9,893 nt of DNA, from contig DJXI01000069.1 of NCBI GenBank assembly GCA_002449695.1, forward strand, positions 1-9,893. Reading direction: 5' to 3'. Of the stretch, positions 5,601-9,893 are shown piece by piece. The DNA is from Verrucomicrobia bacterium UBA7008. GTDB taxonomy: Bacteria; Verrucomicrobiota; Kiritimatiellia; RFP12; UBA1067. Below the pieces are notes generated by a model. The model was not told the DNA's origin. It did not search any database and worked only from the letters and a program-made list of their open reading frames with translations. Positions within the stretch are counted from its first letter, which is position 1; every line of letters begins with the position of its first letter. Position numbers and translations under genes: made by a program.

Positions 5601-8173
5601 TTTCCGCTTTCGATAAAGACTTCGCCGTCGCCCGAGAAGGAGACATTATTGAGCGTCGCGTTTCCGTAGCTGTAGAACGGATTGGAATTGATCGTGAGCG
5701 CGCCCGTCGCCGTCTCGCCCGCTTCGCCATAGCCGATCACGCCGCGGCGGACGGAGCTGTCGAGCGTCGTCGCGGACGTCAGGCTGGAGGCCTTCACGAG
5801 GAAGCGTCCCGCGCCAGAGAACGAGGTCGCCGTCGCCGCCGTGACGTCGCAAGCGACGAATTCGTCCAGCGCAAGGCCGAGTGGGGAGGACGCGAGCCCC
5901 GTCACGAGTCCCTTGCCGTGAATCGCGAGGACGGCCATGCTCAAATTTTCGGGAAGCGTCGCGGGCGAACCATCAGAAGTCTTCGTCCAGACGATGTCGC
6001 CCCACGCCGTCTCGCCGTTGATCGTCGCCTCGAACGCATCGGAAAGCCGCTCGAACGTCTGCGTGAGCGTCACGCCGTCGATGCCGGAGAAGAAGCCGTT
6101 GTTGTCCGTATGTGCCTGCGCCTTTATGAAGAGTTTGAACGAGCGCCCTGGATTCGCCGCAATCGTCGCCGCCTCGGTGTTGCGCAGCTGATTGCCCATC
6201 TGACTGGTGAGGACAGTTGTCGCGGTCGTCGTCTCGCCGTCAATAATCGCAAGATCGCAGTCGATCAGCTTGTATTCCTGATACGCGGTCTGAGCAGCCC
6301 CCGACGCATTGCAAATGAAGAGCTGCGGCTGAATCGACTCGACGCCCATCGGTTCGACGCCATCGGGAATCGCGACATCCAGCACCATCGACCACCATTC
6401 CTTGCCGGTCGGCGTGCCGCCGTTCGTCTTGGAGCCGGTTTCGTCCGTCATCTTCACATTGATGCTCGGATGGATGACGCCGTCTTTCGCCGCGACGCCG
6501 TTGCTGAAATGGGCGAGGAACGAGCCTGTATTCATTCCGCCATAGCACGTATCATTGCCGCGCGCCGAATTTTTCGTCGTCGCGGTCCACGGCACCGCGT
6601 CCCACGTTTCCGTCGTGCCGTCGATCATTGTCGCTTTCGGCGTGACGGTCATCGTGTTGCCGCTTGCCGTGAGCGTAAAGGCGAGATCGAGCGCGACGGG
6701 CGTCCGCGGCGGAACCATATCTACATAGTTAAGGTAAAGGCCCGTCGCCGTCTTTTCAAAGCGGTAGTCGCCGACGGCGCTGTCGCTCGTGAGCGGCAGG
6801 GCGGAGACCTTGGGTTCCACCGACGTGCCGGCCGTGTTCGTCACGACGGCCCCGCTCGTGTTGAAGTTGACGCCCGTCGACGCATAGCTGATGAGCTGCT
6901 TGCGGCGGAGAACCTTCACGCCCCCTTCCACGATTTCGCCAAGCGCGATTTCCACGCTCTTGATGGCGTGCGTGCCGTGATCGACCGCGCCGCCGAACTT
7001 CACCGACCCTTCGCCCCTCAGAAAATAGTTGAACGTATAAGATCCGCTCTTCGTTCCCGCCCCGAATTCAAGGCCGTCGGGCGCATCCACCTGAATCTTC
7101 GTCGTGCCCTGCATCTTACCGGCGCGTGCGCCCCAGCCGCCGATGTACAGCTTGGATGTCGCATCGACGCGGATGGAATTGCCGTCTTCCGCGCTCATAT
7201 TGTCCTGCAACTTGTTGATAGCGCCGACAGTGACCTTGGCACCATTGTAAAGCGCCACCTTGAACTGCCAGCCTTCGAGGTCCGTCGCCGTCACGGGGCC
7301 ATTCTGCATCACTGTGCCGTCAAACGCCGCTGGCGCATACGCGGCATTGCTCAGCGCATACGGAATCTTGTCCTGCGGCCTCTTCCAGTTCGCCAGCGTC
7401 TCCCAGACGCCGCTTTCCGTGCCGAGAAAGACGTAGTCGTAGATCACGCCTTCGCGTCCGTAGGGGAATTCATACGCGGCGATCTCGTCCGCCGTCAGCG
7501 CCGAACCGTTGAAAACCGCCGCGCCGAGAATCTTGAGGCCGGTTGCGCACTTGATCTTGTCGCCGCTGCTCTTCGCTTTCGCCGCGCCGATCGTGCAACC
7601 GCCGAAGGTATGTCCTTGGTTGCCATAAGAATAGGAGTACTTGCTGTTCGCAACACCCTCTTCGACCTCGAAAAGCTCCATCTTCGTCTGCGTCCAGACG
7701 AACGCGAACGTGCGCGCGCCCGTGCGGTCCGCAAGTTCGCTGCCCGGCGTCGCGTTGGAAACCTTGTTGCCGCCGACGATCGGATAGATCTTGTTGTCGG
7801 TGCCCACATAGACGCCGCGCGGATCGTTCACGCCGCCGCCCGCGCTCAGCTTGTTGTGCATCGAAATGAGGAACGCTTCCGTATTGCGCGGCAGATCCGC
7901 CACCTTGAAGATGATTGTCGCGGCGGCCGCCGTCGCACTGTCGTCCGCGACGATGAAGCGCGCGCCGCCTTCATAGTTCGGCGCGCCCTTCGTGATGACG
8001 ATCACATCGCCGTTGTCCGGCGCGGTGTTGCCGTTCACGTCCAGCGTGTAACCCGCGCTCGGCGCGCTTGTGAGAAAGTTGCGCGACCACACGGCTGACG
8101 GTTCCGCGGCCAGCGCCGACAGGACAGAGCCGGTGAACAGCACAGCGGCCGCCTGACGAATGAGATTTTTCAT
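2654..8173 (-). CDS. Giant secreted multidomain protein with C-terminal sulfatase
   Basis: An 1839-residue open frame with no interruption. The signal peptide covers residues 1-22/23 (cleavage in ALAAE). Approximate order: a LamG/concanavalin-like region 25-237, ending in the typical GSALTADEIAAYEFP; a beta-rich stretch 240-480 opening with VWETLANWK, as in autotransporter-type strand repeats; a beta-sandwich-like region 485-715 closing with FFSGIDGVTLT; a repetitive beta-helix-like region 715-1000; a second LamG-like region 1024-1178 (GYHLYTVVRSGSETTLYFDG); a linker with FLQSYLLGLDPEDP (~1224-1237) and an Ig-like segment; and a sulfatase from ~1331 to the end. Sulfatase sites: D1341-D1342, C1390-A-P-S-R1394 (Cys to formylglycine), K1439, H1544, D1657-N1658 and K1681. 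GKWHLG reads GKWGVG here. Typical sulfatases are 450-600 residues. No barrel or anchor is seen at the C terminus. The domain calls before 1331 rest on short patterns; the sulfatase call is firm. Confidence 0.93.
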   Translation of the reverse strand: MKNLIRQAAAVLFTGSVLSALAAEPSAVWSRNFLTSAPSAGYTLDVNGNTAPDNGDVIVITKGAPNYEGGARFIVADDSATAAAATIIFKVADLPRNTEAFLISMHNKLSAGGGVNDPRGVYVGTDNKIYPIVGGNKVSNATPGSELADRTGARTFAFVWTQTKMELFEVEEGVANSKYSYSYGNQGHTFGGCTIGAAKAKSSGDKIKCATGLKILGAAVFNGSALTADEIAAYEFPYGREGVIYDYVFLGTESGVWETLANWKRPQDKIPYALSNAAYAPAAFDGTVMQNGPVTATDLEGWQFKVALYNGAKVTVGAINKLQDNMSAEDGNSIRVDATSKLYIGGWGARAGKMQGTTKIQVDAPDGLEFGAGTKSGSYTFNYFLRGEGSVKFGGAVDHGTHAIKSVEIALGEIVEGGVKVLRRKQLISYASTGVNFNTSGAVVTNTAGTSVEPKVSALPLTSDSAVGDYRFEKTATGLYLNYVDMVPPRTPVALDLAFTLTASGNTMTVTPKATMIDGTTETWDAVPWTATTKNSARGNDTCYGGMNTGSFLAHFSNGVAAKDGVIHPSINVKMTDETGSKTNGGTPTGKEWWSMVLDVAIPDGVEPMGVESIQPQLFICNASGAAQTAYQEYKLIDCDLAIIDGETTTATTVLTSQMGNQLRNTEAATIAANPGRSFKLFIKAQAHTDNNGFFSGIDGVTLTQTFERLSDAFEATINGETAWGDIVWTKTSDGSPATLPENLSMAVLAIHGKGLVTGLASSPLGLALDEFVACDVTAATATSFSGAGRFLVKASSLTSATTLDSSVRRGVIGYGEAGETATGALTINSNPFYSYGNATLNNVSFSGDGEVFIESGNLTLRSSGVQNRYFKFAPGATLTIDADLTLKSSNSKGYYGNGTFAVAPNRTVHGGYLGVDAKFEYGSEGQLRQQIVWTDHGKVGADATLKFTTMSTTLDTNLTDFLGRFEIEDGGRIELYAHGSSAPYLTLPETDVAATCDPTGGVTMGYSAAFGDLVKLTNIGYDTSFTSALTGADGFTAAESLPAGTFTASLYADVSGALGETVLTLGDPSATALRLLAKPGMMALAEVKGGTVRELGLLAPRMKGYHLYTVVRSGSETTLYFDGTLQGIDFSVTDDVSGAYTLGGGLAVRMVRVEGAKLGAAAVQTLAASWPVIDTTTPRVSSEWAAQYLPPDVVEPIYRQDYIPTKDEIDAFMSALDAQAANKKTFLQSYLLGLDPEDPVPGHTRAYINEVKFSADPIDFAQTNATVLLEYANPAANSGINVTYRLQARGDQNALKRDIPVVDGQAVIRDLEAGGRTATAYKAVTEVAPKKPNVIFVLADDLGYGDVGWTVQNKRKANGADCWIETPHMDQMAAEGCTMTAHYAACPVCAPSRASILTGKHQGECSLRDNLFDYPILETRTIGTLMREAGYTTYAIGKWGVGGAGESGTAATARPLDRGFDHHYGFLDHGAGHTYYHYDGLVNGAYMGVVEDREHRTDTALGIYSTDLFIARAKKVIADQVAENKKNGTDKPFFMYLAINTIHGSNGTYLDSSVPTRVNLHVPGRPYPDATPGDGKPFGLGSGADWDWLQANREEIDKRNTWKYPYTESFTSKANKEERQRYATGITRLDDAMEDLKQTLIDLGIAENTLVIFTSDNGPTNEYGTNVDYFDSNGDFRGMKRDVLEGGVREPTFMWWPGHIPAGSVDDQPSMNHSWYSFLEQLVKSGAPGQLPEDVYTEYTHGQRGNQQVMVRIGDYVGVNTNIGAGKTFDDMTINVYDVAKDPSQSKDLKDDEYVVREILPRMRALMKSYHTLWRRPDSWANGGAAKNYDRPYDTTNN

Positions 8174-8176
8174 GAG

Positions 8177-8183
8177 CCCCTCT
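8177..8183 (-). promoter_or_regulatory. Ribosome-binding site of the giant sulfatase gene
   Basis: AGAGGGG on the minus strand. Its AGAGG core ends 5 nt before the ATG at 8173. A purine-rich run (GGAAAGAAAA) lies just upstream. This supports the ATG that begins the signal peptide as the start. Confidence 0.6.
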
Positions 8184-8196
8184 TTTCTTTCCTACT

Positions 8197-8217
8197 TTGA
8201 AGACGAGCTATCTTCAA
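8197..8217 (-). promoter_or_regulatory. Inverted repeat in the leader of the giant sulfatase gene
   Basis: TTGAAGA and TCTTCAA form perfect 7-bp arms separated by 7 nt (8204-8210). The repeat lies a few bases after the predicted transcription start (~8221) and ~14 nt ahead of the ribosome-binding site. It could be an operator blocking the promoter or a 5' mRNA hairpin. Which one cannot be told from sequence alone. Confidence 0.4.
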
Positions 8218-8227
8218 TCTGTCGCAG

Positions 8228-8258
8228 ATTATAGCAAATTTTCATCATTCCGTGGCAA
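8228..8258 (-). promoter_or_regulatory. Promoter of the giant sulfatase operon
   Basis: On the minus strand, a perfect TATAAT (8233-8228) is preceded by the TGn extension (TGC, 8236-8234). The best -35 is TTGCCA (8258-8253), with a long 19-nt spacer; the extended -10 would compensate. Predicted start is near 8221, giving a leader of about 48 nt. Confidence 0.65.
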
Positions 8259-8298
8259 AGGAAAAATCTCCGACCGTTCGCACCGCACAAAGGCAGAC

Positions 8299-8312
8299 CC
8301 ATCGGCCGATGG
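8299..8312. promoter_or_regulatory. 14-bp perfect palindrome at the mrp promoter, possible operator
   Basis: CCATCGGCCGATGG is a perfect 14-bp palindrome. It overlaps the expected -35 position of the mrp promoter (8310-8315), where a repressor or activator dimer could act. It lies ~40 bp upstream of the divergent promoter's -35. No known regulator consensus was recognised. Confidence 0.35.
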
Positions 8313-8338
8313 CGGGGTGAGGGAGAATGTGATATACT
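8310..8338 (+). promoter_or_regulatory. Extended -10 promoter of mrp
   Basis: TATACT (8333-8338) is preceded by TGA (8330-8332), a good extended -10. The -35 position (TGGCGG, 17-nt spacer) is poor, so the promoter either relies on the extension or needs an activator. Predicted start is near 8345, giving a ~30-nt leader. Confidence 0.55.
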
Positions 8339-8373
8339 ATCTGGACAATTGAAACAAGGGAGCTGAGAAGACT

Positions 8374-9201
8374 ATGGCAGAAGCGTGCACACACGACTGT
8401 TCGACCTGCGGCAAGAGCTGCGGCAGCCGGACAGCTGATTTTGATTTTTCCGCAAAGCTGAACGCGGCCTCGAAGGTCGCGCGCGTCATCGCCGTCGCGA
8501 GCGGCAAGGGCGGCGTCGGCAAGAGTTTCGTCACCACCATGCTCGCCGTCGCCGCGATGCGTCAGGGCAAGAAGGTCGGCATCCTCGATGCGGACATCAC
8601 GGGGCCGTCGATCCCCAAAGCGTTCGGCCTCGCCGGCGGCGCGTTCAAGACCGATGACGGGATCGAACCGTCCGTCTCGAACACCGGCATCAAGGTCATC
8701 TCGCTCAACATGCTCGTGGAAGATCCGTCCGATCCCGTCGTCTGGCGCGGCCCGGTGATTGCGGGCGTCGTCAAGCAATTCTGGACCGATGTGCACTGGG
8801 GCGAGCTGGATGTCCTCTTCGTCGACATGCCGCCCGGGACGGGCGACGTGCCGCTGACCGTCTTTCAGTCGCTGCCGGTCGACGGCGTCATCGTCGTGTC
8901 GTCGCCGCAGGAACTGGTGGAGATGATCGTCTCGAAATCCGTCAAGATGGCGGGCATGATGAACAAGAAGGTGCTCGGTCTCGTCGAGAATATGAGTTAC
9001 TTGACGTGTCCCGACTGCGGCAAGAAGATCGAACCGTTCGGCGCATCGAAAGTCGAGGCGCTCGCGCAGAAATTCGCGATTCCCGCGACAATCCGGCTGC
9101 CGATCAATCCGGAGTATGCCGCCTCCATCGACGGCGGTGCCGCGGAATTCATTGAACTTCCCGGCTTTGACGATTTTGCCGCAAAGGTTCTAAGATTCTA
9201 G
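8374..9201 (+). CDS. mrp: Mrp/NBP35-family iron-sulfur cluster carrier ATPase
   Basis: A 275-residue cytoplasmic P-loop ATPase that binds a [4Fe-4S] cluster, probably as a dimer, and passes it to client proteins. Visible motifs: deviant Walker A GKGGVGKS (44-51), switch I DADITGPS (72-79), switch II/Walker B DMPPGTGD (151-158), the family block VENMSY (204-209) and the cluster-binding C212-P-D-C215. The N terminus has four cysteines (C5, C9, C12, C16; CX3CX2CX3C), an NBP35-like extension that may hold a second cluster. The N-terminal MIP18/DUF59 domain of longer enterobacterial Mrp (~370 residues) is absent, which is normal for the short form. The ATG at 8374 follows AAGGGAG (8356-8362) at 11 nt, with GAGAAG (8365-8370) closer. 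It is divergent from the sulfatase operon and convergent with the rRNA genes, so probably housekeeping. It could in principle serve radical-SAM sulfatase maturases, but nothing in the sequence shows that. Confidence 0.95.
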   Translation: MAEACTHDCSTCGKSCGSRTADFDFSAKLNAASKVARVIAVASGKGGVGKSFVTTMLAVAAMRQGKKVGILDADITGPSIPKAFGLAGGAFKTDDGIEPSVSNTGIKVISLNMLVEDPSDPVVWRGPVIAGVVKQFWTDVHWGELDVLFVDMPPGTGDVPLTVFQSLPVDGVIVVSSPQELVEMIVSKSVKMAGMMNKKVLGLVENMSYLTCPDCGKKIEPFGASKVEALAQKFAIPATIRLPINPEYAASIDGGAAEFIELPGFDDFAAKVLRF

Positions 9202-9208
9202 AAGCCTA

Positions 9209-9282
9209 GTCGCCAGAGGGGTGCGTCCGCAGGACGGCGCCCGGCTTTTTTCATGCCCTGAGGGCATGAAAAAAGGCTGGCG
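9209..9282. repeat. Terminator-like repeat unit, copy 1 (module B)
   Basis: The unit starts 8 bp after the mrp stop codon. Positions 9209-9251 match 9325-9367 with only two differences in 43. It continues into a long dyad (9243-9258 with 9262-9277, one mismatch, loop tga) and ends in AAAAAAGGCTGGCG, identical to the end of copy 2. Outer bases CGCCAG (9211-9216) and CTGGCG (9277-9282) also pair. Confidence 0.75.
9219..9251 (+). terminator. Rho-independent terminator of mrp
   Basis: A GC-rich stem (9219-9228 with 9232-9242, one bulged G at 9237 and a G.U pair, loop gca) is followed by GGC and six T residues (9246-9251). It lies 17 bp after the mrp stop codon. A near-identical stem recurs at 9335-9357 before T9362-9367 and could act as a back-up. 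Confidence 0.7.
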
Positions 9283-9301
9283 TATCCCCCGACGAGCGGA
9301 G

Positions 9302-9335
9302 CGAGGAGCTTTCGCGCAGCGAAAGTCGCTAGAGG
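9302..9335. repeat. Small hairpin repeat, second copy of module A
   Basis: CGAGGAGC, then a 7-bp stem (9309-9315 with 9319-9325, loop gca), then GTCGC-nn-GAGG. Flanks are identical to those at 1-32, but the stem sequence differs while still pairing. Its GTCGC-nn-GAGG end is shared with the start of the second terminator-like unit (9325). Confidence 0.6.
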
Positions 9336-9403
9336 GGTGCGTCCGCAGGACGGCGCCAGGCTTTTTTGTTTTTTGCATTCGCAAGAAACAAAAAAGGCTG
9401 GCG
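9325..9403. repeat. Terminator-like repeat unit, copy 2 (module B)
   Basis: Repeats 9209-9282 at an offset of 116 bp for its first 43 bases. The dyad core differs: 9354-9376 pairs with 9381-9403 over 23 positions, with one mismatch and one G.T, loop attc. The right arm overlaps the 3' end of the 5S rRNA gene, so the repeat and the gene share bases. Confidence 0.7.
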
Positions 9404-9405
9404 GC
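9381..9405 (-). terminator. Probable terminator of the rRNA operon
   Basis: On the minus strand, the 3' arm of the 5S terminal helix (GCCGCCAGCC) is followed directly by six T residues (9395-9390) and a further T-rich stretch to 9384. The 5S end helix can serve as the terminator stem, with the long dyad 9354-9403 as an alternative structure. Confidence 0.55.
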
Positions 9406-9512
9406 GTCCTACTCTCGCATGGGCGGGTCCCACACTACCCTCGGCGATGGGGCGCTTGACTGCCGTGTTCGGAATGGGAACGGGTATTTCAGCCCCTCTA
9501 TGGCCACCAGCC
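9396..9512 (-). rRNA. rrf: 5S ribosomal RNA
   Basis: About 117 nt on the minus strand. The universal loop region CCGAACACGG follows CCCGTTCCCATT, and the 3' half has GGTAGTGTGGG and CCCATGCGAGAGTAGG, all standard 5S features. The ends pair as a 10-bp terminal helix (GGCTGGTGGC with GCCGCCAGCC, one G.U), which sets the boundaries to within one or two bases. It lies downstream of 23S in the normal rRNA order. Confidence 0.95.
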
Positions 9513-9601
9513 AGAAGGCCGGTTTCAGATGGAAACCAAAGAGAATCACAACGCGTCGAGACCAGCTTGGGGTCTCACATTGAAGTGAAGTCTGGAAAAA
9601 T
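9513..9601 (-). other. 23S-5S spacer of the rRNA operon
   Basis: About 89 bp without a tRNA. Two short dyads are visible: 9521-9526 with 9532-9537 and 9558-9563 with 9571-9576, each 6 bp. They may fold in the precursor during rRNA processing. Confidence 0.7.
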
Positions 9602-9893
9602 AAGCTAAGCCGCACGCCTGATTAGTACCGCTCGGCTCAACGCATCGCTGCGCTTACACTTGCGGCCTATCGAGGTCCTGGTCTAGAACCTGGCTTGAGA
9701 CCATTGCTGGTGGGTGAACTTGTCTCGGGGGAGGCTTGGCGCTTAGATGCCTTCAGCGCTTATCCGTTCCCTACGTAGCTACCCGGCCTGCCGCTGGCGC
9801 GACAACCGGAACACCATTGGTAGGTCATTCCCGGTCCTCTCGTACTAGGGAATGTTCCCCTCAATTCACCTGCGCCCACAGAGGATAAGGACC
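9602..9893 (-). rRNA. rrl: 23S ribosomal RNA, 3' end (partial)
   Basis: The last ~292 nt of 23S on the minus strand; the rest lies beyond the right edge. The sarcin-ricin loop AGTACGAGAGGACC is at 9846-9833, GGATAAGCGCTGAAGGCATC of helix 98-100 is present, and the gene ends with GTACTAATCAGGCGTGCGGC then TTAGCTT, placing the 3' end at about 9602. No insertions are seen in this part. Confidence 0.97.

Noticed and set aside
4793..8098. Long plus-strand open frame of 1101 codons opposite the giant sulfatase gene
   Set aside because: Extremely Arg/Ala-rich composition with no recognisable fold. It is the antisense frame of a protein with clear domains and catalytic motifs.
8374..9201. Mrp as a dedicated part of the sulfatase system (for example feeding a radical-SAM maturase)
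   Set aside because: It has its own divergent promoter, sits next to rRNA genes and no maturase is in the window. Adjacency alone does not support a link.
9209..9403. CRISPR array or insertion sequence at the right end
   Set aside because: Only two repeat units, no uniform spacers, no transposase frame. The units overlap terminators and the 5S end.
9221..9615. Several short open frames over the repeats and 5S/23S spacer
   Set aside because: They overlap rRNA genes and hairpin repeats and have no ribosome-binding sites or protein features.

Overview
The window reads as a high-GC chromosome fragment from an uncultured, polysaccharide-degrading bacterium. Two exported sulfatases, a giant secreted protein with lectin-like and beta-strand-repeat regions, and a small exported partner protein together suggest Verrucomicrobiota, most likely class Kiritimatiellia. 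Lentisphaerota or Planctomycetota remain possible. This is inference from protein style; the 23S/5S sequence in the window could settle it by database comparison.

Layout, left to right. Positions 1-298 are non-coding: a small hairpin repeat at the edge, a sigma70-like promoter, a possible structured RNA (85-204) and an extended -10 promoter. That second promoter drives an exported S1-type sulfatase (299-1795, +). It meets, tail to tail with a 4-bp gap, a minus-strand two-gene unit. The first gene of that unit encodes an 1839-residue secreted protein (8173 to 2654) whose first ~1330 residues are lectin-like and beta-rich and whose last ~500 are a complete second sulfatase. The second gene (2633 to 1800) encodes a 277-residue exported protein of unknown function. 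A 200-bp divergent control region (8174-8373) separates this unit from mrp (8374-9201, +), an Fe-S cluster carrier ATPase. The right end holds hairpin/terminator repeats, then 5S rRNA and the 3' end of 23S rRNA, both on the minus strand and convergent with mrp.

How the genes may work together: both sulfatases carry the C-x-P-S-R formylglycine signature and signal peptides, so they probably desulfate sulfated glycans outside the cytoplasm. The long N-terminal part of the giant protein probably places its sulfatase at the glycan or cell surface. No maturase (anSME or FGE) is in the window, so activation must come from a gene elsewhere. mrp and the rRNA genes look like housekeeping neighbours, not part of the sulfatase cluster.

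The least explained items are the giant fusion with its partner protein, the 85-204 RNA-like fold, and the repeats at both window ends, whose flanks are conserved while their hairpin stems differ in sequence but still pair.
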